64,000 nt of DNA from Peptococcaceae bacterium (GCA_022791255.1 JAAVYR010000007.1:62001-126000); one strand, 5' to 3'. Numbered from the stretch's first letter, positions 37,193-48,269 are shown. The notes: a model not told the origin generated them from the sequence alone. A program made the numbers and translations.

Positions 37193-38002
37193 ATGAGTGG
37201 AATAGATATGCATATCCATAGCACAGCTTCTGATGGTAAATACACGGTAAGAGAAATTGCACTGCAAGCAAAGGCCATCGGTTTGGAGGGAATTGCTATT
37301 ACAGACCATGATACAGTGCAGGGACTCGAGGACTTGGCGGCTATCAGCCAGGATGTTGGCTTGCCCATCTTTCCTGGTATCGAAATCAGTACGGTCTGGG
37401 AAGGAAAATCTATTCATGTATTAGGATACTTATTTGACTCCCATCATCAGGGACTTTTAGCTTGGTTAGAAAAACGCCAGATGGAGCGGGTGGCACGGGC
37501 AAAAAATATTCTCGCTCAGTTGCGAGACCATGGGATTTTTTTGGATGAAGCGACCGTTTTAACCCAACAAAATCTGGGGTCTTTAGGGCGGGTACATATT
37601 GGGCAAGCCATGATAGCAGCAGGTTATGCTCACACCCTGGACCAGGTCTTTCATAAGTGGCTGGGAGAAGATGGCCCGATTGCTATCCCGCCGCATCAGG
37701 TCACGCCCAAAGACGCCATTGAGATGATACATCAGGCAGGTGGTGTCTGTGCCATAGCACATCCCGGTCTATCAGGTTGTGACCAGTGGTTAGAGTTGTT
37801 TTGCCGTTGGGGGCTGGATGGGGTGGAAGCCTATCATCCAGAGCATAAGAAAAAACAGCGGAAACGCTATGTGCAATTTGCAGGAGCTCAACAGTTATTT
37901 GTGACAGCTGGGTCGGATTTTCATCGAGATGGTTTGGGCAGGTGTACAATTGCATTGGAGTTATTGCCAGAAGTATTTCGTTCTTTTGTCAATCATAAAT
38001 AG
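37193..38002 (+). CDS. PHP domain phosphoesterase
   Basis: 269 aa. HxH (DMHIHSTASDG), ITDHDTVQGL, GIEIS, and C-terminal AIAHPG and TAGSDFHRDG are the four metal motifs of stand-alone PHP enzymes such as the RNase AM / 3',5'-bisphosphate phosphatase group. ATG 37193 is preceded by AGAGGAGGAGG. The frame stays open upstream into the dipeptidase gene, but that extension has no family resemblance. Exact substrate unknown. Confidence 0.9.
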   Translation: MSGIDMHIHSTASDGKYTVREIALQAKAIGLEGIAITDHDTVQGLEDLAAISQDVGLPIFPGIEISTVWEGKSIHVLGYLFDSHHQGLLAWLEKRQMERVARAKNILAQLRDHGIFLDEATVLTQQNLGSLGRVHIGQAMIAAGYAHTLDQVFHKWLGEDGPIAIPPHQVTPKDAIEMIHQAGGVCAIAHPGLSGCDQWLELFCRWGLDGVEAYHPEHKKKQRKRYVQFAGAQQLFVTAGSDFHRDGLGRCTIALELLPEVFRSFVNHK

Positions 38003-38081
38003 CTTAAATTTTGCATATACTAACCTAACTGAATAAAAGCTGCTAGGGAATGAAAAGCATTTGGTTTGGGGGAGGAAATTC

Positions 38082-38333
38082 ATGCAAAAACAAAGAAATG
38101 ATATACCATGGCAAGTAGCCGTACAGATTGATTTGATGGAAAAAGAAATCAGCTGTTTGCGGGAAAAGGTTGCGGCATTAAGAGAGAGTCGGCAAGTCCT
38201 CATGGGATTATTGCAACAGCAAATGACGGCGGAACGCAGCCTGGTAAGCAGCTTAGAGCAAAATATTGCCCAGCTCAAAAAGGAAAATCTTTATTATAAA
38301 AAACAAACCTTGCAGCGAAAAATTACTTCTTAG
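38082..38333 (+). CDS. Small coiled-coil protein
   Basis: 83 aa, GGGGGAGG upstream of ATG 38082. Nearly the whole chain is predicted helical with heptad-like Leu/Ile spacing (IDLMEKEISCLREKVAALRESRQ...). Not recognised. The strong ribosome site suggests it is real. It stands alone before guaB. Confidence 0.65.
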   Translation: MQKQRNDIPWQVAVQIDLMEKEISCLREKVAALRESRQVLMGLLQQQMTAERSLVSSLEQNIAQLKKENLYYKKQTLQRKITS

Positions 38334-38386
38334 GCAGGCGTTGTCGAAAAAAATAAGAAAAAGTAAGACAAATTATGAAAAAAGTG

Positions 38387-38416
38387 TTGTTTTCCATGGG
38401 CCTTTGGTGGTAAAAT
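38387..38416 (+). promoter_or_regulatory. guaB promoter
   Basis: TTGTTT (38387-38392), 18 bases, TAAAAT (38411-38416). The predicted start point is near 38424, so the transcript would begin just before the structured element. Confidence 0.5.
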
Positions 38417-38429
38417 ACTACTAATATAG

Positions 38430-39982
<1,553 letters not shown>

Positions 39983-40018
39983 TCAAATCGTAAATAACTT
40001 CTGAAATCATGAATATTT

Positions 40019-40055
40019 ACAGCAACCAAGCATTTACTTGGTTGCTGTTTTTATG
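40019..40055 (+). terminator. Terminator after guaB
   Basis: CAGCAACCAAG/CTTGGTTGCTG with a 6-base loop and a T run. Confidence 0.93.
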
Positions 40056-40168
40056 TTTTTATTGCAAATGTTTTTTAAGCAATCTTTAAGATTTTGTGTA
40101 TAATATAAAATCATTGTCCATAAATAATAAGTAAGAAAATTGTGTATCATAAAAGGCAGGATTGCAGA

Positions 40169-41116
40169 ATGAAAAAAATAATTGGTTTTGCCCTACTGGC
40201 AGTTGTTATTATCGGCGGTCTTTTTGTTTGGTATTGGGGAAATAGTTATGGTTTCTTGGTACCAGATAGAACGAAAACGGAAGATGGAAAACGGATAGAG
40301 ACTGCTTTTCCTTATTCCAAAGAGTGGATTAATATCTTAGTGGTTGGCTCTGACCGTAATGAAAACACGCGAGATGTGGGCCGTTCTGATACCATCATGG
40401 TGGTAGGGGTCGACTTAAAACATAAAAAGATTAATATGCTTTCTATCCCAAGAGATACGCGTGTTGTTATTCCAGGTAGAACCAGAGCTTCTCGGATTAA
40501 TGAAGCTTATAGTTTAGGCGGGGTAGAAAAAGTTAAAGAAACTGTAGAAGGTATTTTGAATATCCCTATTGATTATTACGCTGAGACGAATTTTGAGGGG
40601 TTCAAAGATGTGGTGGATTTACTGGGTGGTGTGGAAATTGATGTAGAGGAACGCATGAAAGCCCATACCCACTATGATAATATTGATTTACAACCAGGGC
40701 TGCAAACGTTGAATGGTGCTGATGCTTTAGGTTATGTGCGCTTTCGTTATAATGCTGCAGGGGATTTTGGCCGGGCGGAGCGGCAGCAGAAGTTTCTAAT
40801 CGCGGTGGCAAAGAAAATGACCCAACCTGGCAATATAACAAAGCTGCCTGCTCTTATGGAAAAAATGGATGAGGTTGTGGATACAGATTTGACTGTGCCG
40901 CAGATTTTACGGCTAGCGAAAGACTTTGTAGGGATTACGCCAGAGGATGTCACCCACGCTCTGCTACCTGTTTATGGAGAAGATATCAATGGTGCTAGTT
41001 ATCAGATTATCAAAGAAGATGAGATGAAAGAAGTGGTACAGCAGTTATTCTATCCGCAGGAAACAGAAGCAGATACAGGCAACCTGGCAAATCAGAAGTC
41101 AGAAAAAAGAAAATAG
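40169..41116 (+). CDS. LytR-CpsA-Psr (LCP) family protein
   Basis: 315 aa. It has an N-terminal membrane anchor (IIGFALLAVVIIGGLFVWYW) and an outside LCP domain: VVGSDRN, MLSIPRDTRV, the arginine-rich RASRINEAYSLGG, NFEGFKDVVDLLGGVEID, and YVRFRYNAAGDFGRAERQQ. LCP enzymes attach glycopolymers such as teichoic acids or capsule to peptidoglycan. ATG 40169 is favoured over GTG 40142 by a GGCAGG site. Confidence 0.94.
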   Translation: MKKIIGFALLAVVIIGGLFVWYWGNSYGFLVPDRTKTEDGKRIETAFPYSKEWINILVVGSDRNENTRDVGRSDTIMVVGVDLKHKKINMLSIPRDTRVVIPGRTRASRINEAYSLGGVEKVKETVEGILNIPIDYYAETNFEGFKDVVDLLGGVEIDVEERMKAHTHYDNIDLQPGLQTLNGADALGYVRFRYNAAGDFGRAERQQKFLIAVAKKMTQPGNITKLPALMEKMDEVVDTDLTVPQILRLAKDFVGITPEDVTHALLPVYGEDINGASYQIIKEDEMKEVVQQLFYPQETEADTGNLANQKSEKRK

Positions 41117-41129
41117 GAAAATAATCTAG

Positions 41130-41156
41130 AAAAAGCACTTTTTAAGTGCTTTTTTG
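41130..41156 (+). terminator. Terminator after the LCP gene
   Basis: AAAAAGCACTT/AAGTGCTTTTT hairpin and T run. Confidence 0.88.
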
Positions 41157-41229
41157 CTATTCTGTGGTATAATACTATAATAGATATATGGATAAGCATT
41201 TGGCTGAAAATAAAAAACGGAGGCTCTTC

Positions 41230-42003
41230 ATGAAGAAAAAAGAGGCTGAAAACCCGGAATTTGAAGGCGTTCTCGAAGGTCTGGTGGAACCATCCAAGGA
41301 GGAAAAGATAAATTTACATGCAGGACATCGTCATCGTGTAAAACAACGGTTTGTAGAAGAAGGCTTGGTAAACTTTCATGATCATCAAGTATTAGAATTG
41401 TTGTTGTTCTATGCACAGCCATATAAAGATGTCAATGAGCTGGCGCATCTCTTGTTGTTGAAATTTGGTTCTTTGTCCGGTGTGTTTGAAGCCAGCGTTC
41501 ATGATTTGATGCAGGTAAAGGGTGTTGGTTATAATACGGCAGTACTTCTTTCTTTAGTGCCCGGCATTGTTAATCGCTATCAGATGGATAAATGGCGCGA
41601 TAAAGAAGTATTGACAGATACAACAAAAATGGGTCAATATGTGCTTTCTTTGTTTTCGGGAAGGGTCAACGAGGCATTTTATATCATTTGTGTAGATGGT
41701 CAGAATAAAGTGAAATCTGTACAGTTGGTTTCTGAAGGAACCAGCAATGAAGTATCGGTATATCCTAGAATGTTGGTAGAAGCCATTATTCGTTCTCAGG
41801 GTAAGCATATTATTTTGGCTCATAACCATCCCAGTGGAATTTTGCGACCGTCTAAGATGGATATCGCTCTGACAAAACAAGTTATTGCTATTTTAAGAGC
41901 TATTTCTGTTAAGGTACTGGACCATATCATCGTGGGCAAAGGCCGGTATTATAGCTTTGCGGAAACTGGTGCGCTAGCCTATTGTGAACAAGCCGCTGAA
42001 TAA
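41230..42003 (+). CDS. radC: RadC family protein (JAB/MPN domain)
   Basis: 257 aa. Helix-hairpin-helix region (LMQVKGVGYNTAVLLSLV) then a JAB1/MPN metalloprotease-like domain with the HNHPSG core (ILAHNHPSGILRPSKMDIALT). The cellular role of RadC is still unclear despite its name. ATG 41230 has CGGAGG upstream, preferred over ATG 41188. It lies between the LCP gene and dnaE. Confidence 0.93.
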   Translation: MKKKEAENPEFEGVLEGLVEPSKEEKINLHAGHRHRVKQRFVEEGLVNFHDHQVLELLLFYAQPYKDVNELAHLLLLKFGSLSGVFEASVHDLMQVKGVGYNTAVLLSLVPGIVNRYQMDKWRDKEVLTDTTKMGQYVLSLFSGRVNEAFYIICVDGQNKVKSVQLVSEGTSNEVSVYPRMLVEAIIRSQGKHIILAHNHPSGILRPSKMDIALTKQVIAILRAISVKVLDHIIVGKGRYYSFAETGALAYCEQAAE

Positions 42004-42068
42004 GAAACGATGTTTATTGGTTGTTTGTCGTCTGATGGGAATTGATAATTGACTAGAAAGGAAAAAAT

Positions 42069-45000
42069 ATGGGAGAATTTGTTCATTTACATAATCATAC
42101 AGAATATAGCCTGTTGGATGGTGCAGCAAGAATAAAAAACCTCATAGCTAGGGCTAAAGAACTGAATATGTCTGCCATTGCTATTACCGACCATGGGGTG
42201 ATGCATGGGGTAGTAGATTTTTATAAAGAAGCGTTGAAAGAGGGATTAAAGCCTATTATTGGCTGCGAGGTATATGTTGCGCCTCGTACTCGTTTTGACA
42301 AAGAACCCCGCAAGGATGACTCTGCTTTTCACCTTATCTTGTTGGCAGAAAACCAAACAGGCTACGAAAATCTTTGTAAAATTGTTTCCTTTGCTTCCTT
42401 AGAAGGGTTTTATTATAAACCGAGAGTGGATAAAGAGTTGCTTCGGGAATACCATGAGGGGATTATTGCTCTTTCTGGTTGTATTGCAGGACAAGTATCC
42501 CAGTCTCTTTTGGCCGATAAATATGAAGAAGCAAAAGCTATTGCCAAAGAATATAGTGAGATTTTCGGAGAAAATAACTATTTTATCGAAATCCAGCAGC
42601 ATGGCATGGAAGAAGAGCACATTGCTAACCGGGGTCTTATCCAGATTGCGAGAGAGTTAAACCTGCCTCTGGTTGCTACCAATGACTTGCACTATGTCAA
42701 TAAAGAGGACGCCCTGGCTCATGATATTTTGCTGTGTATTCAGACGGGGCGGGTGCGGGACGACGCTAACAGGATGCGGTTTCCTAGTGACGAGTTTTAT
42801 TTGAAAAGCGCGGAAGAAATGGAGCTGCTCTTTGGCGAATACCCAGAAGCACTGGAAAATACGGTAAAAATCGCGGAGCGGTGCCATATCGAGTTTGAAT
42901 TTGGTCACCTTTATTTGCCTCGCTTTGATGTACCGGAAGGCCACACCTTAGATACCTACCTGCGGGAATTATGTGAAGAAGGTATGGTAAAGCGGTATGG
43001 CGTTGTTACACCGGAGCTGCAGGAACGACTGGATTATGAATTAGATATTATTAAGACTATGGACTTTTCCGGTTACTTCCTTTTGGTGTGGGATATGATT
43101 AACTTTGCCCATAAGGAAGGTATCTATGTAGGGCCGGGGCGTGGTTCTGCGGCAGGGAGTATCACTGCTTATAGCTTAGGGATTACCAATATTGACCCTA
43201 TTCGTTATAATCTGTTGTTTGAACGGTTCTTAAACCCAGAACGGGTAACGCCGCCGGATATTGATACGGACTTTTGTTATGTACGCCGATTAGAAGTGGT
43301 TGACTATTTATTTCGGAAATATGGACAAGACCATGTGGCCATGATTATCACTTTCGGTACCATGCTTGCCAAAGGGGTAATCAAGGATGTGGGCAGAGCT
43401 CTGGATATGCCCTATAGCGAGACAGACCGTATTGCCAAGATGATACCGGCAGAGCTGGGGATTACCCTGACAGACGCCATGAAGAAAAATCCGGAACTTC
43501 AAGAAGCATACGATACAGAGCCGGCGATTAAAGAGTTAATTGATATTTCTTTGCAGCTGGAAGGTATTCCTCGGCATTCTTCTATCCACGCGGCAGGTGT
43601 GGTAATCGCCCAGAAAAAAGTAATCGACTATATGCCGGTAATGAAGACTTCAGATAATATCGTTGTGACCCAGCTGCCCAAAGAACAGGTGGAAGAACGA
43701 GGCTTAGTAAAAATGGACTTGCTTGGCTTGCGGACTTTGACGGTTATCGGGGATGCGGTTGCTAATATCAAACAAACTCATGGCATTGATATCGATATCC
43801 ATAATATCGCTACTGATGACCCAGCTGTGTATGAAATGCTTTCTCGTGGGGAGACTGGAGGGGTATTCCAGTTAGAAAGCGATGGGATGCGTGGTATTCT
43901 CCGTAACTTGCAGCCAGAACGTTTTGAGGACTTAATCGCTGTTGTTGCCTTGTATCGTCCAGGACCGTTAGGCAGCGGCATGTTAGATGACTTCATTGCG
44001 CGGAAACATGGGTTAACAAAATCCACTTATTTACATCCAATCTTAGAACCGATTTTAGAAGAAACCTATGGGGTTATCCTTTATCAGGAACAGGTTATGC
44101 AGATTTCCTCTCGGATGGCTGGTTTTACCTTGGGGGAAGCGGACCTTTTACGCCGAGCTATGGGGAAGAAGAAACCGTCTATTATTGCAGCGAAAAGAAA
44201 AGACTTTGTTGACGGGGCCAAAAAGAATGGCGTATCTGAGAAAATCTCTGGGGAAGTATTCGACTTAATGGCCTATTTTGCAGGGTACGGCTTTAATAAA
44301 AGTCACTCGGCGGCCTATGCTTTTGTAACCTATGAAACGGCCTGGCTGCGCTGTCACTATCCAGTAGAATACATGGCGGCGCTCCTGACTAGCATCATGG
44401 ATAACATGGATAAAGTACCGGAATATATCGAAGAGTGTCGTAACTCTGGTATTTCTGTGTTGCCGCCAAACATCAATGAAAGTCGTTCCGACTTTACCGT
44501 ATCTGGTGAAAATATCCGCTTTGGTCTGGGTGCTGTGAAAAATGTAGGCAAAGACGCTGTAAAAATCATTATCCAAGAACGAGAAGCCAATGGTAAATTT
44601 ACCTCCATTATGGATTTATGTGAACGGGTGCCGCTAAATAAGAAAATGCTGGAAAGCCTTATCAAATGTGGTGCCTTAGATGGCTTGGGACATAACCGTG
44701 CCCAAATGTTGGACGCCATGGAAAACCTTTTAGAAGTTAGCAGAAAGATTGCCGAAGAGAAAAACTCTAATCAACTGTCTTTATTTGATTTTGGTATGGA
44801 AGAAGCAGAAGCTTCAACCATTGACTTTGCCATGCGGGATATGCCAGAATTTTCAGAGCGGGAGCTCCTTGCCATGGAAAAGGAAATGATTGGCTTCTAT
44901 GTGAGTGGTCATCCTGTTATGGTCTATGAGGAAATCTTCCAGAAGAAAGGCCTCATGAATGTGGGGGATGTGCTAAAAAAAGGCCATGAAGAAAAGGTGA

Positions 45001-45452
45001 AATTAGGCGGGCTTATTACGGGTTATCGTCAGCATCTGACGAAAAAGGGCGCTAATATGGCTATGTTTAGCATAGAAGATATGCGGGGTTCTATTCGTTG
45101 TCTTGCTTTCCCGAAGGTGTTTGAACAATATCGTAAAATGTTGGGTGAGGGTAGAGTGGTCATTGCTAGTGGCCGCATGAGTGTAGAAGATGAAGAGAAA
45201 AAACTCTTCATCGAAAGTGTGCAGCCGCCGCAAAAGCTCTATATCCGTCTGCCTTCTAGTACGGATAGGGCAGCCTATGACCAAGTCATATCGGTTCTTT
45301 CTCAAAATCAAGGAGATGTGCCGGTGAGTCTTTTCTATTCGGATATTGCTCAATATAGAGAACTACCGGAACAGCTATGGGTACTAGCCAATCGTCAGGT
45401 CTTGGGCGAGATGGAAGAACGCTGGGGTGCCGATAATGTTATCTTAAGATAA
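42069..45452 (+). CDS. dnaE: DNA polymerase III alpha subunit DnaE
   Basis: 1127 aa, full length. The PHP domain keeps its metal residues (HLHNH at the N-terminus, ITDHG), so it may be an active PHP nuclease. Catalytic aspartates are in PDIDTDF (396-402) with a third in VKMDLLGLRTLT; GPGRGSAAGS precedes them. QLSLF at 902-906 is a clamp-binding motif, followed by a helix-hairpin-helix/OB region (VKLGGLITGYRQHLTKKGANMAMFSIED). It is the only intact replicative polymerase in the window, which matters because the PolC-like gene is degenerate. Confidence 0.97.
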   Translation: MGEFVHLHNHTEYSLLDGAARIKNLIARAKELNMSAIAITDHGVMHGVVDFYKEALKEGLKPIIGCEVYVAPRTRFDKEPRKDDSAFHLILLAENQTGYENLCKIVSFASLEGFYYKPRVDKELLREYHEGIIALSGCIAGQVSQSLLADKYEEAKAIAKEYSEIFGENNYFIEIQQHGMEEEHIANRGLIQIARELNLPLVATNDLHYVNKEDALAHDILLCIQTGRVRDDANRMRFPSDEFYLKSAEEMELLFGEYPEALENTVKIAERCHIEFEFGHLYLPRFDVPEGHTLDTYLRELCEEGMVKRYGVVTPELQERLDYELDIIKTMDFSGYFLLVWDMINFAHKEGIYVGPGRGSAAGSITAYSLGITNIDPIRYNLLFERFLNPERVTPPDIDTDFCYVRRLEVVDYLFRKYGQDHVAMIITFGTMLAKGVIKDVGRALDMPYSETDRIAKMIPAELGITLTDAMKKNPELQEAYDTEPAIKELIDISLQLEGIPRHSSIHAAGVVIAQKKVIDYMPVMKTSDNIVVTQLPKEQVEERGLVKMDLLGLRTLTVIGDAVANIKQTHGIDIDIHNIATDDPAVYEMLSRGETGGVFQLESDGMRGILRNLQPERFEDLIAVVALYRPGPLGSGMLDDFIARKHGLTKSTYLHPILEPILEETYGVILYQEQVMQISSRMAGFTLGEADLLRRAMGKKKPSIIAAKRKDFVDGAKKNGVSEKISGEVFDLMAYFAGYGFNKSHSAAYAFVTYETAWLRCHYPVEYMAALLTSIMDNMDKVPEYIEECRNSGISVLPPNINESRSDFTVSGENIRFGLGAVKNVGKDAVKIIIQEREANGKFTSIMDLCERVPLNKKMLESLIKCGALDGLGHNRAQMLDAMENLLEVSRKIAEEKNSNQLSLFDFGMEEAEASTIDFAMRDMPEFSERELLAMEKEMIGFYVSGHPVMVYEEIFQKKGLMNVGDVLKKGHEEKVKLGGLITGYRQHLTKKGANMAMFSIEDMRGSIRCLAFPKVFEQYRKMLGEGRVVIASGRMSVEDEEKKLFIESVQPPQKLYIRLPSSTDRAAYDQVISVLSQNQGDVPVSLFYSDIAQYRELPEQLWVLANRQVLGEMEERWGADNVILR

Positions 45453-45465
45453 ATAAAATAGCAAT

Positions 45466-45499
45466 AAAAAAGAAAGCCAGTACTTTGGCTTTCTTTTTT
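45466..45499. terminator. Bidirectional terminator between dnaE and the convergent 45501 gene
   Basis: A 14-bp stem AAAAAAGAAAGCCA/TGGCTTTCTTTTTT gives a T run on both strands. Confidence 0.9.
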
Positions 45500-45500
45500 A

Positions 45501-45989
45501 TTAGGCGATATAATCAGAAGTATTGTCGTTGTAATAACATAAAGTAGAAATGTAATGTAGGAAACGATGGGTTCGTTTGTCAATATCCTCTTGACTAAGA
45601 CCTTGGTAAAGCAGGATATCTTTCATAATGGGGTTTATTGCAGTTGGAGAAGTGTTTTGTCCTTTTGCTACGGCAAAGTCAAATTGATAGATTTCTTCGG
45701 TAATGCGTTCTAATACCAGCGTGAAAGTGCCTAGCGTTGCGTTTTCTGCTTGGAGTGGAAAGGTGTAAGCGGCAATATCCATGGGGATTTTATGGTTTTT
45801 AGCCTCGCTATAATGCCGCAAAATGATTTCTTGTTCTATAAAGCGTAATCGTTCTTTTGACAGTATGATAGGTTGCGCGCCATATTGATTTATTAAATAT
45901 TGCTCTAACTGTGCGACTGTCTTACGATTGGGTTTTAACTTTGCAGTGATATCCTCTAACCATTGTTGATAAGGCGTTATCTGGTCCAT
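45501..45989 (-). CDS. Hypothetical protein
   Basis: 162 aa, not recognised; no signal peptide or membrane span. Start ATG has AAAGAGGAAC upstream on the minus strand. It converges on dnaE across a shared terminator. First gene of an accessory block of short unassigned genes. Confidence 0.72.
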   Translation of the reverse strand: MDQITPYQQWLEDITAKLKPNRKTVAQLEQYLINQYGAQPIILSKERLRFIEQEIILRHYSEAKNHKIPMDIAAYTFPLQAENATLGTFTLVLERITEEIYQFDFAVAKGQNTSPTAINPIMKDILLYQGLSQEDIDKRTHRFLHYISTLCYYNDNTSDYIA

Positions 45990-46109
45990 ATAGGTTCCTC
46001 TTTCTTCTATGCAAGCGCAAGATAAACGAAATTGATTACTCTTTTATTGTAACGCCAGGATGGGGCTTTGACAAGGTGCAAGCCGTTTTATCCAGATAAA
46101 AATTGGGAA

Positions 46110-46280
46110 TTATTTTTCGTTTTCATCAACCCAGTTCTTTGCTGTTAAGATATTTTCTTCTGAAGGCATGGGGATATTTCCAGGATGATAATAAATGTGT
46201 TGTTCTGCTAGGGCCAGTGTCTCAAATGCCTCTTGCTTGGGGGGAACTACCTGGGTTCGGGAAGATTTTTTTCGTTTCAT
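46110..46280 (-). CDS. Small hypothetical protein, basic N-terminus
   Basis: 56 aa from the ATG at 46280, which has AAGAGGAAA upstream. An upstream TTG at 46352 would add a very Lys/Arg/Asn-rich 24 residues with no good ribosome site. The body (LALAEQHIYYHPGNIPMPSEENILTAKNWVDENE) is not recognised. Confidence 0.55.
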   Translation of the reverse strand: MKRKKSSRTQVVPPKQEAFETLALAEQHIYYHPGNIPMPSEENILTAKNWVDENEK

Positions 46281-46483
46281 GATTTTCCTCTTTTTCTTGT
46301 TTCTATTTTTTGCTACAGCTTTATTATGCTTTAGGTTTTCCTGGTATGACAAAAATATGTAACATTTTTAATAGATTTGCTGCAGGTCTTTTGTATCTTT
46401 TAGAGGGTGTTTTCATATGATAGGGCAAAGGATGGATAAAGATAAGTCTATATGTGGCTTCTTTAGGAAGAGGAAAAGAATAA

Positions 46484-47254
46484 ATGCGAAAAATCATATT
46501 TTATATTTTGGGAGTGGTTATCTGTCTTGGTGCTTGGAGCTTATATCGTTATTCTGCAAAAGAAGGGGCTATTTTTTATCAAGGTGGAACCTATGCTGCA
46601 CTTTATGCTGGTAATTATAACCAAATGGCGTCAGTGGGACAGATCAAAGAAAAAGGAGATTTTGGTCTAGGTGTATTTGATTTATTAGATGGAGAAATGA
46701 TGGTTTTAGACGGTGAGGTTTATCAAATGACCAGTGATGGTAGGGTGGCAAAGGTGAAGAGAGATGCTGGTACGCCTTTTTACATGATGACTGCTTTTCA
46801 TGCTGACAGTGAGAAGGAACTGGTGGCAATTGATAACTTTTCTCAGTTATGTCAGATATTAGATGGTTATCGGAAACGGGATGATGTTATTTATGGGGTG
46901 AAAATAAGCGGTAGTTTTTCCTATATAAAAACAGCCGCGTTTGCGCGGCAATATTATCCTTATCCTACCTTAGCAGAGGCGGCAAAGGAGCAGGCTGTTT
47001 TTACTTATGAGAATGTTTCTGGTACGCTTATCGGATTTTGGCTGCCGGATTGTACAGGGACTATGAACCTGCCCGGGTATCATTTTCATTTTCTCTCGGA
47101 TGATAGGCAGCAAGGAGGCCATGTATTAGAGGTGCAGCTTGTAGATGGATTGGTACAGTTTGATGAGATAGTAGAGATGAATATTGCTCTTTCTGGGGTA
47201 ATGACGGTACCGTTATCTGATGGTGGTAGCGTACCTGTACTGGTAACTAGATAA
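46484..47254 (+). CDS. budA: Alpha-acetolactate decarboxylase with N-terminal membrane anchor or signal
   Basis: 256 aa. ALDC converts acetolactate to acetoin. Family motifs: KGDFGLGVFDLLDGEMMVLDGEVYQ (58-81), TPFYMMTAF, VKISGSFSYIKT, and the zinc histidines H200, H202 and H213 in GYHFHFLSDDRQQGGHVLE. Unlike most ALDCs it begins with a hydrophobic segment (residues ~4-20, IIFYILGVVICLGAW), so it is probably exported or anchored. No acetolactate synthase gene is adjacent. AGGAAGAGG precedes the start. Confidence 0.88.
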   Translation: MRKIIFYILGVVICLGAWSLYRYSAKEGAIFYQGGTYAALYAGNYNQMASVGQIKEKGDFGLGVFDLLDGEMMVLDGEVYQMTSDGRVAKVKRDAGTPFYMMTAFHADSEKELVAIDNFSQLCQILDGYRKRDDVIYGVKISGSFSYIKTAAFARQYYPYPTLAEAAKEQAVFTYENVSGTLIGFWLPDCTGTMNLPGYHFHFLSDDRQQGGHVLEVQLVDGLVQFDEIVEMNIALSGVMTVPLSDGGSVPVLVTR

Positions 47255-47267
47255 AAATTTACAAAAA

Positions 47268-47510
47268 CTATTCGTTTTGATATTCACTAAAGTCTAATAA
47301 ATCTTTGGCGGGAATACCCAGTGCTTCTGCTAGGGTAAATAAAATTTCTAATGAGAAGGAGCGATGGTCTGTTGTAGACTCAATATAACTAATGTAACTG
47401 CGACTGATATGGCTGATTTCTGCTAAATTTTCCTGAGATAATCCTAGTTTTTTACGATATTTTTTTACATTTTTTGCTAAATAGGTAAAAGATTTCTCAT
47501 GTCTTGACAC
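47268..47510 (-). CDS. XRE family helix-turn-helix regulator
   Basis: 80 aa single-domain HTH protein, GTG start with AGGGAAG upstream. HTH: YRKKLGLSQENLAEISHISRSYISYIESTTDHRSFSLEILFTLAEALGI. It diverges from the small gene at 47634 and may control it and itself. Confidence 0.9.
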   Translation of the reverse strand: MSRHEKSFTYLAKNVKKYRKKLGLSQENLAEISHISRSYISYIESTTDHRSFSLEILFTLAEALGIPAKDLLDFSEYQNE

Positions 47511-47562
47511 AGTATCACTTCCCTTTTAGCTTATTGTAGAATAATTTGTCGTTTGTTATTGT

Positions 47563-47591
47563 TTGACATAGTTTGTAAAATTATGTATGTT
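47563..47591 (+). promoter_or_regulatory. Promoter for the 47634 small gene
   Basis: TTGACA (47563-47568), 17 bases, TATGTT (47586-47591), in the gap divergent from the XRE gene. TTTGT repeats around it (47545-47575) are possible binding sites. Confidence 0.55.
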
Positions 47592-47633
47592 AGACAGGGA
47601 AGCAGTTATATTTTGTAGAAAGAAGGGGACATC

Positions 47634-47822
47634 ATGCAGCAGAAACAACAAATTTTTACAATGTCTAGGCAGGAGGATAAAGTTACGCAGACAGAGGGAA
47701 CATTGGCAGCCATCGAACTAAATAAACAGTGTATGGCGGCAATTCTTTCTTCCATGTTTACCATTGAAAAGGAACTATTTGCAATTACCGATATATTAGC
47801 AGGGCAGGTTTCGGAGTCTTAA
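47634..47822 (+). CDS. Small hypothetical protein
   Basis: 62 aa with an AAGAAGGGG site and a promoter upstream. Mostly helical in appearance; no membrane span. Not recognised. Divergent partner of the XRE regulator. Confidence 0.6.
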   Translation: MQQKQQIFTMSRQEDKVTQTEGTLAAIELNKQCMAAILSSMFTIEKELFAITDILAGQVSES

Positions 47823-47921
47823 CATTTGAACTGGTACTAACTTTGTCTTAATCCTGCACAAAATCATATCGCGTTTCATAGATTAATAAAAGGCTATACT
47901 TTTGAAAAGCGGTGTTGATAA

Positions 47922-48248
47922 ATGAATGCAGAAAAAACACAATGTTTATATTTGTATGATACCTTAACATTCATAGGGACAAGCCGTAAAATAAATCTAT
48001 TCTTTTGGGGTGGGATTATAGTGGGGCGTTCTTCTAATGGGAACGCTCCAGATAAGCCGGCTGTGATTAATTTTGTTGTACCAAGGCAGTCTAAAATTGT
48101 TATCTTGAGAGAGGACAAGCTGTTGTTTCCCTTCTGTTCTTATTATTGGAACGGTTTGCCGCTTGCAGCTGCGGAAAAGGAACGGATTTTTTTAATAGGT
48201 GACGATACAGTCTATACATTAGCAGAAGCAGAGATGGTACAGTCGTAA
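47922..48248 (+). CDS. Hypothetical protein
   Basis: 108 aa, not recognised, with a weak ribosome site (GGTG). Beta-rich appearance (INLFFWGGIIVGRSS, FVVPRQSKIVILREDKLLFPF). Followed by a terminator, which supports it as a gene. Confidence 0.55.
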   Translation: MNAEKTQCLYLYDTLTFIGTSRKINLFFWGGIIVGRSSNGNAPDKPAVINFVVPRQSKIVILREDKLLFPFCSYYWNGLPLAAAEKERIFLIGDDTVYTLAEAEMVQS

Positions 48249-48269
48249 AGCTGTATAAGGCTTGGTAAG

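Noticed and set aside
46417-46614. 65-codon plus-strand ORF overlapping the acetolactate decarboxylase start
   Set aside because: No ribosome site and it overlaps a gene with strong family motifs in another frame.
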